A stretch of DNA of 64,000 nucleotides from the NCBI RefSeq assembly GCF_000226975.2, contig NZ_CP019285.1, forward strand, positions 1,612,001 to 1,676,000, given 5' to 3'. This document shows, piece by piece, positions 53,836 through 62,527 of this stretch. The stretch comes from Halobiforma lacisalsi AJ5. GTDB taxonomy: Archaea > Halobacteriota > Halobacteria > Halobacteriales > Natrialbaceae. The position numbers were made by a program, and so were the translations under genes. The first letter of the stretch is position 1. Every line of letters starts with the position of its first letter. Under the pieces are notes generated by a model. That model ran no database searches, was not told where the DNA came from, and saw only the letters and a list, made by a program, of their open reading frames with translations.

Positions 53836-56562
53836 ATGAGTCTCGTCCGACGGCTAGTACCCGCAGTTATCCGCCGACGGTACGCGGTCAAGTTCGCGAT
53901 CGCGTTGCTCGTTCTCGGCGTCACTGTCGGGATGATCGGGTTCGTCGCCACGGCGACGATCACCGACGAAGTCGAAGAGAGCGTCCAGGACGACCATCGA
54001 ACGGCCGTCCAGCAGGAAGCACAGAGTCTACAGATGTGGCACGAACAGAACGAGCGAACGGCGTCGCTGATCGCGACCTCCGACGTGGTCGCGTCCGACG
54101 ACGCCGCGGCGATCGAGAGCAGCCTCGGCGACTGGCGGCTGGAACACCGGAGCGAGGTATTCGAAATCTCGTACGTCGACACCGAGGAGCGCGAGGTCCT
54201 CGCGAGTACGGCGGATCGGTTCCGCGGCGAGTCGACCGACGCCATCGAGAGCGTCGACGACGGGGCCTACGACTCGGTCGGTGAGGACGGTACGTGGGTC
54301 TCCGAGCCGGCGCTCGTCACCGACCACAACGACGAGGTGACGCCGGTCGTCTCCTACGTCGTGGCCTCGGACGACGACCGTGCGATCGTCTATTCCGCGG
54401 ACCTGGTGTCGTACATGCACAGCGTCCACGTCGACGACCACGTCACCATGATGGCGCTCTCCGGCGACGGCGCGGTGATGGCCGACAGCGAGAACCTCGG
54501 CGAGAACTACGCCACGTTCGGCCTCGAGTACGGCGACCGGTCGGTGCTCTCGCTAGCCGACGGCGAGGGCGGCGGCGCGGACGTCGTCGAGGGAACCGCC
54601 TCGGGTGCGCTCGCGGACGGCACGTACGGGTTCGACGCCGACGAGTACGTCGTCAGCGCCGCGTCGGTCGAGGGCACCGACTGGACTATCGTCTACCACG
54701 AACCGACCGAGCACGCCTATGGGTTCGTCAACGACGTCAACGAATGGGGGATGATCGCGACCGCGGTCAGCGTCCTCACGATCGGCCTGATCGGGGCCGT
54801 GCTGGGACGGAACACCTCCCGCTCGATCGACAAACTGACCCGGAAAGCAGAACGGATGGAGGAAGGCGACCTCGACGTCGATCTCGAGACGAAACGGATC
54901 GACAACATCGGCCGGCTCTACGAGGGCTTCGACTCGATGCGGGTCGCTCTGCGCGACCAGATCGAGGAGGCCGAGGCCGCCCGCGAGGAGGCCGAACGCG
55001 AGCGTGAACGCGTCGAGCAGATCAACGTTCATCTCGAGGAAAAAGCCGACGAGTACAGCGACGTGATGGGAGCGGCCGCCGCCGGTGACCTGACTGCACG
55101 GATGGATACCGACAGCACCAACGAGGCGATGGCCGAGATCGCGGCCGAGTTCAACGAGATGCTCGCCGAGATCGAAGCCACGGTCGCGGGGCTGAACCGG
55201 TTCGCGACGGAGGTCGCGACCGCATCCGAGCAGGTGACCAGTTCCAGCGAGGAGGTCCGCTCGGCCTCCCGGCAGGTCTCCGAGTCGATCCAGGAGATTT
55301 CCGACGGCGCCGAGCGCCAGAACGAGTCCTTGCAGTCGGCCAACCAAGAGATGAGCGCCCTCTCGACGACGACCGAGGAGATCGCCGCCTCCTCGAACGA
55401 GGTCGCCGATCTCGCGGAGCGTACGGCCAACACCGGCGAGGACGGACAAGAACCGGCCCGCGAAGCGATCGCGGCGATGGACGAGATCGAGGTCGAGGCG
55501 GGCGACGCGGTCGCGGAGATGCGCCGCCTCGAGGAGGAGGTCCAACAGATCGACGAACTGATCGCGACGATCTCCGAGATCGCTCGCCAGACGAACATGC
55601 TGGCGCTGAACGCGAACATCGAGGCTTCGCGGTCGGCATCCGGCGAGGACGACGAAGGGTTCACGGCGGTCGCCCAGGAGGTCAAGACCCTCTCCGAGGA
55701 CGTCGCCGAGGCGGCCGACGAGGCCGAGGAACGCCTCGAGGCGATCCGCGACCGGACCGAACGCTCCGCGGCGGAGGTCGAAGAGACCACGGCCGAAATC
55801 GAAGACGCCGGTCGGAAGGTCCAGGAAGCGGTCGACGCGCTCGAGGAAATCACGGATCTGGCCGGCGACACGAACGTCGGCGTCCAGGAAATCTCGGCGG
55901 CGACCCAGCAGCAGGCCGCGTCGACTCAGGAGGTCGTCGCGATGGTCGACGACGCGGCGACGATCTCCGAGGAGACGACTGCCGAAGCGGAGAACGTCGC
56001 GGCGGCGGCCGAGGAACAGACCTCCGCGCTGACCGAGGTTACCCAGTCGGCCTCGAGCCTCTCGGAGCAGGCGGTCCAGCTTTCCGAGGCGCTCGACCGG
56101 TTCGACACCGAGGCCGAACCGGAGGACCTCGCCTCGGACGTCGCCGTCGACGTCGGCGAGTTCGCGACGAACGTGGTCGTCGAGGCCGAAGGTGAGGACG
56201 CGGCAGAGACCGAGGTCGACGACACGCCGGCCGAGATCAGCGCCGACGAGATCCTCGGCCTCGAGACGGAGGGTGACGCGGAAGCAGACGTCGAAACCGA
56301 CGACGGGACGGAGCCGATCGCGTTCGACGACGAGGCGCCGTCCGACGCCGCAGATCCGCTCTCCCCGGTCGACGAGGAGGCGAGCGACTCCGCGGCCGTG
56401 ACGGACGCCGGCGGCGCGGACCCACTCGCGCCGACCGGTTCCGACGGCGAGGCCGACGACGAGAGCGAAACCGAACACGACGACGTATTCACGTTCGGTG
56501 AAGGCGAGGACGAAAGCGAGGGCGAAAGTAAGGACGAGGACCCAACCGACGACTCCGAGTAA
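53836..56562 (+). CDS. Methyl-accepting chemotaxis transducer 3 (mosaic of transducers 1 and 2)
   Basis: A 908-residue transducer. The N-terminus, TM1 and Cache-like sensor (FEISYVDTEEREVLAST) are like those of transducer 1. The HAMP region shares 89 bp exactly with transducer 1 (47823-47911), the signalling hairpin shares 872 bp exactly with transducer 2, and the following adaptation segment shares 95 bp exactly with transducer 1 (48900-48994). The acidic linker is the longest of the three and ends with DDVFTFGEGEDE and a further 19-residue acidic tail. No binding-protein gene is adjacent, so it may sense ligand directly. ATG 53836 is chosen for its distance to the TATA-like element; GTG 53812 is in frame. 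Confidence 0.92.
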   Translation: MSLVRRLVPAVIRRRYAVKFAIALLVLGVTVGMIGFVATATITDEVEESVQDDHRTAVQQEAQSLQMWHEQNERTASLIATSDVVASDDAAAIESSLGDWRLEHRSEVFEISYVDTEEREVLASTADRFRGESTDAIESVDDGAYDSVGEDGTWVSEPALVTDHNDEVTPVVSYVVASDDDRAIVYSADLVSYMHSVHVDDHVTMMALSGDGAVMADSENLGENYATFGLEYGDRSVLSLADGEGGGADVVEGTASGALADGTYGFDADEYVVSAASVEGTDWTIVYHEPTEHAYGFVNDVNEWGMIATAVSVLTIGLIGAVLGRNTSRSIDKLTRKAERMEEGDLDVDLETKRIDNIGRLYEGFDSMRVALRDQIEEAEAAREEAERERERVEQINVHLEEKADEYSDVMGAAAAGDLTARMDTDSTNEAMAEIAAEFNEMLAEIEATVAGLNRFATEVATASEQVTSSSEEVRSASRQVSESIQEISDGAERQNESLQSANQEMSALSTTTEEIAASSNEVADLAERTANTGEDGQEPAREAIAAMDEIEVEAGDAVAEMRRLEEEVQQIDELIATISEIARQTNMLALNANIEASRSASGEDDEGFTAVAQEVKTLSEDVAEAADEAEERLEAIRDRTERSAAEVEETTAEIEDAGRKVQEAVDALEEITDLAGDTNVGVQEISAATQQQAASTQEVVAMVDDAATISEETTAEAENVAAAAEEQTSALTEVTQSASSLSEQAVQLSEALDRFDTEAEPEDLASDVAVDVGEFATNVVVEAEGEDAAETEVDDTPAEISADEILGLETEGDAEADVETDDGTEPIAFDDEAPSDAADPLSPVDEEASDSAAVTDAGGADPLAPTGSDGEADDESETEHDDVFTFGEGEDESEGESKDEDPTDDSE
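54949..55820 (+). repeat. 872-bp perfect duplicate shared with transducer 2 (copy B)
   Basis: Identical to 52199-53070. On both sides the sequence resembles transducer 1 instead, which marks the edges of a conversion tract. Confidence 0.93.
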
Positions 56563-56703
56563 CGCCAGCCGATTTCTCGTTCCCCTCTGCGGTTTTCCCG
56601 ATGAGCCGTGCTACCGGCGTCACAGTCGACATCGTGTCGACGCGGTCGACTCGAGTGCCACTCGTTCGCTACCTTTTTCCCTGCCGTCTGGAAAGGAATC
56701 CGC

Positions 56704-57585
56704 ATGCTCACCGTGCGGGCCCCGGCGACGAGCGCGAACCTCGGGAGCGGTTTCGACGTCTTCGGCGTCGCGCTCGGGAGGCCCGCCGACGTGGTTCGGG
56801 TCGAACGCGCCCCGGAGACGGCGATCACCGTTACCGGAGCCGGCAGTCAGTACATCCCGGAAGACCCGGCGAAGAACACCGTCGGTGCGGTCGCCGACGC
56901 GCTCGACGCTCCGGCGCGCATTCGGATCGACAAGGGGGTCAGACCCTCGTCGGGGCTCGGCTCCTCCGCCTCGAGCGCCGCCGCCGCGGCCGTGGCCCTC
57001 AACGAACTCTACGATCGCGGCCTCTCCCGGAGGGAACTGGTTCCGATCGCCGCCGAGGGCGAGGCGCTGGTCTCCGGCGAGGCCCACGCGGACAACGTGG
57101 CGCCGTCGCTGCTGGGCGGCTTCACGGTCGTCACCGACGATGGCGTTACCCAGATCGACGCCTCGATCCCGGTCGTCGCCTGTCTCCCCGACATGGCCGT
57201 CTCTACGCGTGACGCCCGCGAAGTCGTCCCCGAACGCGCCCATATGAGCGACGTCGTCGACACCGTCGGCAGCGCGGCGACCCTGACGATCGGGATGGCC
57301 CGGAACGATCCCGAACTCGTCGGGCGCGGGATGGAAGACGAGATCGTTACGCCCGAACGCAGCGCACTCATCGACGGCTACGACCGCGTCCGCGAGGCCG
57401 CCTTCGAGGCCGGCGCGACCGGCGTCACGGTAAGCGGCGCGGGGCCGGGCGTGCTCGCGACCTGTTACCGGTCGGATCGACGGGCGGTCGCCGCGGCGAT
57501 GGTCGAGGCCTTCGACGCGGTCGGCGTCGACAGCCGGGCATACCAGACCGTCGTCGGGGACGGCGCGCGGCTCTACACGGAGTAA
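56704..57585 (+). CDS. thrB: Homoserine kinase
   Basis: A 293-residue GHMP-family kinase that phosphorylates homoserine in threonine synthesis. The front VRAPATSANLGSGFDVFG is the homoserine-kinase signature, and the ATP loop is PSSGLGSSASSAAAAAVALN (the GLGSSAAS type). The third GHMP motif is GVTVSGAGPGVLATCY. ATG 56704 gives the family start; the frame is open upstream. No other thr genes are adjacent. Confidence 0.94.
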   Translation: MLTVRAPATSANLGSGFDVFGVALGRPADVVRVERAPETAITVTGAGSQYIPEDPAKNTVGAVADALDAPARIRIDKGVRPSSGLGSSASSAAAAAVALNELYDRGLSRRELVPIAAEGEALVSGEAHADNVAPSLLGGFTVVTDDGVTQIDASIPVVACLPDMAVSTRDAREVVPERAHMSDVVDTVGSAATLTIGMARNDPELVGRGMEDEIVTPERSALIDGYDRVREAAFEAGATGVTVSGAGPGVLATCYRSDRRAVAAAMVEAFDAVGVDSRAYQTVVGDGARLYTE

Positions 57586-57621
57586 CCCGTTACTGTTACT
57601 GTTCCTGGTCGTATTACTGCG

Positions 57622-57972
57622 ATGGGACGGCGTACCGACGGACTCCTCGCTGCGGTCGTACTCCTCGTGCTTTCGAGTGCGTTCGTCGCCAGCGACGCGC
57701 AGGTCTCGATCCCGGCGTTCGTCGCCGGTTGTCTCGTCGTGCTCGTGCTCGAGGCCGCGATGGCTCCGCACGCGGATACGGTTCGCCGGTGGTGGGCTCG
57801 GCCCGCAGTCAGGCTCGTCTCGCTCGCCGTCGCGATAGTGCTCGTGATCGGCGGGGCGCTCGTCTCGCCGACCCCGTTCCTTTCGGCCGGGATCGGCGCG
57901 ACGGCCGCGTATCTCCTTCTGCTCGGACTGATCGCGGCTGGCGTCGTTCAGCCGGTCGCCGAGTGGTTCTGA
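57622..57972 (+). CDS. Small membrane protein, function unknown
   Basis: A 116-residue protein with about four hydrophobic helices (residues 7-22, 29-44, 58-78 and 84-112) and short loops. It starts 36 bases after thrB and may share its transcript. No family is recognised. The helices are separated by an arginine-rich loop, VRRWWARPAVR. Confidence 0.7.
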   Translation: MGRRTDGLLAAVVLLVLSSAFVASDAQVSIPAFVAGCLVVLVLEAAMAPHADTVRRWWARPAVRLVSLAVAIVLVIGGALVSPTPFLSAGIGATAAYLLLLGLIAAGVVQPVAEWF

Positions 57973-58011
57973 CGCTACCCTACCCTCCCCGCTTCGGGCC
58001 GGTTCGGACGG

Positions 58012-59148
58012 CTACAGCGACTCGAGTGCTCCGGGTTTGGATTCCCCCGCGACCTCGAACTCGAACTCGTACTCGTACTCGTACTCGTGTTCCGTCGCCG
58101 CCCACGGACAGAGCGGGTCGCTTTCGGTCGGGTCGCCGGTCGCCGCGTAGGCACGGGAGCGGGAGCCGCCACAGGTTTCGACCGCCGGGCACTCGCCGCA
58201 GGGCCCGGTGAACGACGATCGGTCCCGTAACCGTTGCATGAGGTCTGACTCGCGGTAGATCGACACCAGGGGCTCCTCGCGGACGTTGCCCGCGGATAGC
58301 GGCATGAACCCCGACGGGTAGACCTCCCCCGTCGCGCTGACGAAGACGAATCCGTTGCCCGCACCCGTCGTGCCGACGGCGGCGTCTTCACCGCGTAATT
58401 CGTTCGCGACGCGTCTGTAGAACGGTGCTTCGACGGTGATGATCCGATAGGGACGCATCTCGTTCTGTCGGTACAACCAGCCCGCGACCGCCCCGGCCCG
58501 CTCGGGCTCGAGTTGGGCCAGTTCGATGCCGCGGCCGACCGGCACGAGGAAGAACACCTCCCACATCACCGCACCCAGGTCCGCCACGAGGTCGGCGATC
58601 TCGGGTAGTTCGGCCACCGTATCGGCCGTGACGGTCGTGTTGACCTGAATCGAGAGTCCCAGTTCTCGAGCCCGCTTTGCCGCCCGGATCGCCGTCTCGA
58701 AGGTTCCCGACTCGCCGCGGAAGGCGTCGTGGCTCTCGGCCGAAGCGCCGTCGAGGCTCACCGCGATCCGGCTCACACCCGCATCTGCGAGTCGCTCGAG
58801 CGTCCCGTCCTCGAGATTCGGCGTGGTCGCGGGCGTTACGGCCGGCGTGATGCCTGCCTCTCGCGCACCCTCGATGAGGTCGTACAGGTCGGGTCGCTCG
58901 AGCGGGTCGCCCCCCGAGAGGACCACTATCGGGGTTCGCTCGCCGAAGTCGGCGATCCCTTCGAACAGTGCGATCCCTTCCTCGGTGTCGAGTTCGTTCG
59001 GATCGCGATCCGGCGTCGCGTCGGCCCGGCAGTGGTCGCAGGCGAGTTCGCAGGCCTGTGTGAGTTCCCAGGTGACCACGAGCGGGGTCCGATCGTACTG
59101 CCGTCCGGGACCGCTGGTGGCGTGACCGCTAGTGGCGTGATCAGTCAT
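58012..59148 (-). CDS. Radical SAM/SPASM protein
   Basis: A 378-residue iron-sulfur enzyme. The SAM-binding cluster motif is CELACDHC (CxxxCxxC, about residues 33-40), followed by VVLSGGDPLERPDL (the GGE-like motif) and RIAVSLDGASAESHDAF. The C-terminal SPASM-type cysteines are in GPCGECPAVETCGGSRSRAY and in SDPLCPW. The protein resembles the TIGR04053-like group and heme-pathway proteins such as AhbC/NirJ, but no heme genes are adjacent. A tail of alternating Glu with Tyr or Phe (EYEYEYEFEFE), from a GAGTAC/GAGTTC repeat, is odd and probably disordered. Confidence 0.87.
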   Translation of the reverse strand: MTDHATSGHATSGPGRQYDRTPLVVTWELTQACELACDHCRADATPDRDPNELDTEEGIALFEGIADFGERTPIVVLSGGDPLERPDLYDLIEGAREAGITPAVTPATTPNLEDGTLERLADAGVSRIAVSLDGASAESHDAFRGESGTFETAIRAAKRARELGLSIQVNTTVTADTVAELPEIADLVADLGAVMWEVFFLVPVGRGIELAQLEPERAGAVAGWLYRQNEMRPYRIITVEAPFYRRVANELRGEDAAVGTTGAGNGFVFVSATGEVYPSGFMPLSAGNVREEPLVSIYRESDLMQRLRDRSSFTGPCGECPAVETCGGSRSRAYAATGDPTESDPLCPWAATEHEYEYEYEFEFEVAGESKPGALESL

Positions 59149-59282
59149 ACCGACCGGTTGTCAGCACGGCAGGGAAACGGGGACGGTGTATTATTCAGCC
59201 GCTTTTAGGAGCGAGCGGCGGACCGGTCGATGTCCGCTTTCGGCTCGGCTATCGATTTCGGTTGGAACGGGAGAGATCTCGT

Positions 59283-60191
59283 TCAGACGCCGCGATCCTG
59301 CATCTGCTCTTCTTCGGGCAGGTCGACGTTCGCGTCGCCTTTCATCCCCTTGCCGAGGTTCTTCGAGATTTCGGCGAGCGCCTCGGGGTCGTCCCAGTTG
59401 TTGACGGCCTCGACGATCGCTTCGCCCATCGCGGGCGGGTTCTCCGCGCCGAAGATGCCGCTGCCGACGAAGATGCCGTCGCACTCGTGGTGCATCATGA
59501 GCGCGGCGTCGGCGGGCGTCGCGATGCCGCCGGCGGCGAAGTTCACAACGGGGAGTCGTCCCATCTCGGCGGTTTCGTGGACCAGTTCCGCGGGGGCCTC
59601 GATCTCGCGGGCGTAGGCCTCGCGCTCCTCGTGGGTCATCCCCTCGATCTTGCGGATCGCGCTCTTGATCGAACGCTGGTGGTGGACGGCCTGGTTGACG
59701 TCACCGGTGCCGGCCTCGCCCTTGGTGCGGATCATCGCCGCGCCCTCGTCGATCCGGCGCAGCGCTTCGCCGAGGTTGCGAGCGCCACAGACGAACGGCG
59801 CGGTAAAGTCGCGCTTGTCGATGTGGTAGGCGTCGTCCGCCGGGGTGAGCACCTCGGACTCGTCGATCATATCGACGCCGACCGCCTCGAGGATCTGGGC
59901 CTCCTTCGTGTGGCCGATACGGGCCTTCCCCATTACCGGGATCGAGACGGAGTTGACGATCTCCGCGACGTCCGCGGGGTCGGCCATCCGTGCGACGCCG
60001 CCACGCTTGCGGATGTCCGCCGGGACTGCCTCGAGGGCCATCACTGCGACCGCGCCGGCCTCCTCGGCGATGCGAGCCTGTTCGGGGTTGACGACGTCCA
60101 TGATGACGCCGCCTTTCTGCATCCGGGCGAACCCCCGCTTGACGAGGTCGGTCCCGCGTCGTAGCTCCTCGAGATCGGTGGTATCTGCCAT
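59283..60191 (-). CDS. pdxS: Pyridoxal 5'-phosphate synthase lyase subunit PdxS
   Basis: A 302-residue TIM-barrel enzyme that makes PLP from ribose 5-phosphate, glyceraldehyde 3-phosphate and ammonia supplied by PdxT. Nearly every family motif is present: [72 protein letters not shown], and the C-terminal [20 protein letters not shown] in pieces. The two catalytic lysines lie in RKRGG and GKARIG regions. pdxT is not next to it, as often in haloarchaea. Confidence 0.97.
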   Translation of the reverse strand: MADTTDLEELRRGTDLVKRGFARMQKGGVIMDVVNPEQARIAEEAGAVAVMALEAVPADIRKRGGVARMADPADVAEIVNSVSIPVMGKARIGHTKEAQILEAVGVDMIDESEVLTPADDAYHIDKRDFTAPFVCGARNLGEALRRIDEGAAMIRTKGEAGTGDVNQAVHHQRSIKSAIRKIEGMTHEEREAYAREIEAPAELVHETAEMGRLPVVNFAAGGIATPADAALMMHHECDGIFVGSGIFGAENPPAMGEAIVEAVNNWDDPEALAEISKNLGKGMKGDANVDLPEEEQMQDRGV

Positions 60192-60394
60192 ACTGCGCGG
60201 TTAGGAGCCATCGCACTTACGCGTGTCCTTTACGGATAATAGGCCATATGGTCGGCTGTTAGTATTCTCTTCGATCTTGTCTATAATACAGTGGGGGAAT
60301 CTAACGATAGTTAGGGACGGAAACTAATTGCAGAAGGTAATAGCAGAAGACCATAATTTAAATTTGCGGTTGAATAATAAGTTGATGAAATAAT
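60192..60394. promoter_or_regulatory. AT-rich divergent promoter region
   Basis: 203 bases, notably A+T-rich in the second half (AATTTAAATTTGCGGTTGAATAATAAG from about 60355). This likely holds the promoter of the rightward beta-propeller gene. The pdxS promoter is less clear. Confidence 0.4.
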
Positions 60395-61480
60395 ATGTCT
60401 GCGGGAAACGATACGCGACGTGCGTTTCTTTCGTCCAGTGGCGCTATTTTGTTCAGTGGGTGTAGCGTATTAGACTATCGGACCGATTCAGGGTCGTCGT
60501 ACACAGAACTAGCCGAAAAATGGTCGGCCGACCAAGAGCTCGGCATCACGACTTCGCCGTGCGTATCGAATGACCGTATTTACGTTTCTACCAGAGGGCG
60601 TCTGAAATCCATACCGATAGGATCGGACAGCTACCCGGAAACGGTGTTCGAGACGGGGATAACGGCAACTCCGGCAATAGCTGGCGACACGATCGTCCTT
60701 CCCACGTTCGAAGGCAATGGGATGCTGTACGCGGTTGGTTCGGATGGAGACATCGATTGGCAATGCGATCTCCCGGGTGGTCGACCGTTCGCTCCGGTAC
60801 TCTCCGATGACGACCTATTCATCAAATCGAGATCGGCAGTAACAGCACTATCGTATCAGCAGCAAACCGTCGAATGGTCGGTCGACACACCGCGGTATCC
60901 AGCCACTAGCGGTGGTCGCTGGGCCGATCTGTCACCTGCCGTAACCGAGGATCACGTCTATGTTCCCCGCAAAGACGGACTGCAGTGTCTCGAGCGAGCG
61001 ACCGGCGACGAGATCTGGCACGAGCGAACGGACCCGGTCGCGACGACGCCAGCCGTTGCTGACGGGAAGGTCTACGCTCCGACGATAGGGGACGGGGTCG
61101 TCGCAATGGACGCCGACACCGGTACCATCGAATGGACGACTGAGACGTTCGAGTGTTGGACGACGCCCGTCGTCGACGACGGCGTGGTCTACACACCGGC
61201 CCGGTTCGATCTCGTCGCGCTCGACGCCGACAGCGGTGACGAGCAGTGGCGGTATACCGATCCTGGACTCGGCGGGCGGAGTTACACGAACCTCACACTG
61301 GTCGACGATCTGCTCGTTGCTGGTTCGACCGGCTACGCGGTGGTCACCGTCTCGACCGACGGGACTGTTCAGGCGATTGCTGACGGTTCGTCGACGGAGT
61401 TCTCACACGTCATCGAAGACGGCACAGTCTACGTCGCAACGTGTGACGGAATCAGTGCCTACAGCCTCGAAAGCGAGTGA
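60395..61480 (+). CDS. PQQ-like beta-propeller lipoprotein
   Basis: A 361-residue exported protein with a Tat-type start (DTRRAFLSSSGAILFSGC; lipid cysteine near residue 22). The remainder is built of PQQ-like repeats, e.g. LQCLERATGDEIWHE, VVAMDADTGTIEWT, LVALDADSGDEQWRY and TALSYQQQTVEWSV, forming a propeller on the outer membrane face. It is a distant relative of the protein at 25441 but carries a lipid anchor. Its codons are somewhat less GC-biased than neighbours at the 5' end. No quinoprotein active site is apparent. Confidence 0.85.
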   Translation: MSAGNDTRRAFLSSSGAILFSGCSVLDYRTDSGSSYTELAEKWSADQELGITTSPCVSNDRIYVSTRGRLKSIPIGSDSYPETVFETGITATPAIAGDTIVLPTFEGNGMLYAVGSDGDIDWQCDLPGGRPFAPVLSDDDLFIKSRSAVTALSYQQQTVEWSVDTPRYPATSGGRWADLSPAVTEDHVYVPRKDGLQCLERATGDEIWHERTDPVATTPAVADGKVYAPTIGDGVVAMDADTGTIEWTTETFECWTTPVVDDGVVYTPARFDLVALDADSGDEQWRYTDPGLGGRSYTNLTLVDDLLVAGSTGYAVVTVSTDGTVQAIADGSSTEFSHVIEDGTVYVATCDGISAYSLESE

Positions 61481-61725
61481 TCCAGTTGGACCACACTCCG
61501 ACCTCGAGAACCGCTGTGTCTACTGGTCTATCGATCCCGGCGGGTCGTCTCACTGTCTCGTCGACGGCCGTCGCTTGAGTGGGTCGCGGACGGCGGGAAC
61601 GGTGACAGCGAACGAGAACGAGAACGACAACGGGAACGAAAGTGCGTGCGCAAGCGACATCTGGAACGGGAACAGGAGCCGCCAACCGCTACTGTTTTGC
61701 GACTGTCGTCCGTTCCGACGGGTAG
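61481..61725. other. Intergenic region, no gene seen
   Basis: 245 bases. It contains an irregular GAACGA/GAACGG hexamer run (about 61609-61640) reminiscent of other GC-rich slippage repeats in this window. No convincing TATA box or gene is seen. Confidence 0.4.
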
Positions 61726-62433
61726 ATGGTGTTGACCACGTCGCTTCCCGATCGTGACCCCCTGCCGACGTATCTGGCACCGGTACCGAAGGTCCTCGAG
61801 GATCTCGGACTCCGCTTTGCCTGGCTCGTCGTCGCGATCAACCTCGGGGGGACGGCCTTCGGCTTCTGGTACTACTCCGGGCAGCTGGCCGACACCGCCC
61901 TCGTCATGTGGCCGTGGGTGCCCGATAGCCCGCTGGCGACGCTGTTTATCGCCCTTGCGATCGCCGCCTGGAAACTCGGCCACGAACAGCCCTGGCTCAC
62001 GTCGCTTGCCTTCTTCGGGAACGTCATCCTGGGGCTGTGGACGCCGTACACGTTGCTCGCCTTCTCCGACGCTTACGGCTACCTCCATCCGCTGATGTTC
62101 CAGTTTCTCTTCTGGAGCCACCTCGCGATGGTCGTCCAGGCCTACGTCCTCCATCGGATCTCCGACTTCCCCGTCTGGGGGATCGCGGTCGCACTCGTCT
62201 GGTACGGCAGCAACCTGATCGTCGACTACTTCGTCCCGGTCGTCGGCGAGCCACACCACACGTTCATCCCCGTTCCCCGCGACGCGCCGATGTTCCTCGG
62301 TGCCGACGCGCTCGGGGTCGTCGCCGCCGGCGAGGTGACGTTCGCGATGCTCGCGCTCTTTCTCGCGCTCGCGACCCGGATCAAGAAGTGCGAACTCGGA
62401 CGGGTTCGGTCGGACGGCACGGCCACGCAGTGA
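61726..62433 (+). CDS. DUF1405-family membrane protein
   Basis: A 235-residue protein with about six helices. Typical DUF1405 features are NLGGTAFGFWYYSGQL near residues 39-54, WVPDSPLATLFIALA, and a loop FVPVVGEPHHTFIPVPRD with paired histidines near residues 170-188. The family occurs in haloarchaea and Bacillus; its role is unknown. The first ATG at 61726 gives a polar start, but ATG usage further in is not favoured. Confidence 0.85.
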   Translation: MVLTTSLPDRDPLPTYLAPVPKVLEDLGLRFAWLVVAINLGGTAFGFWYYSGQLADTALVMWPWVPDSPLATLFIALAIAAWKLGHEQPWLTSLAFFGNVILGLWTPYTLLAFSDAYGYLHPLMFQFLFWSHLAMVVQAYVLHRISDFPVWGIAVALVWYGSNLIVDYFVPVVGEPHHTFIPVPRDAPMFLGADALGVVAAGEVTFAMLALFLALATRIKKCELGRVRSDGTATQ

Positions 62434-62527
62434 CCTCCCTCGAGTGGACATCTCACTCGCAGTGGTAGTTACCGATCTTGCGGGTTGGGATATGGTTTAT
62501 ATGACTCGCCGCTCACGAGCACGCAAG

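Noticed and set aside
61609-61640. Functional direct-repeat array (GAACGA/GAACGG)
   Set aside because: The units are irregular and short, more like replication slippage than a binding-site array.
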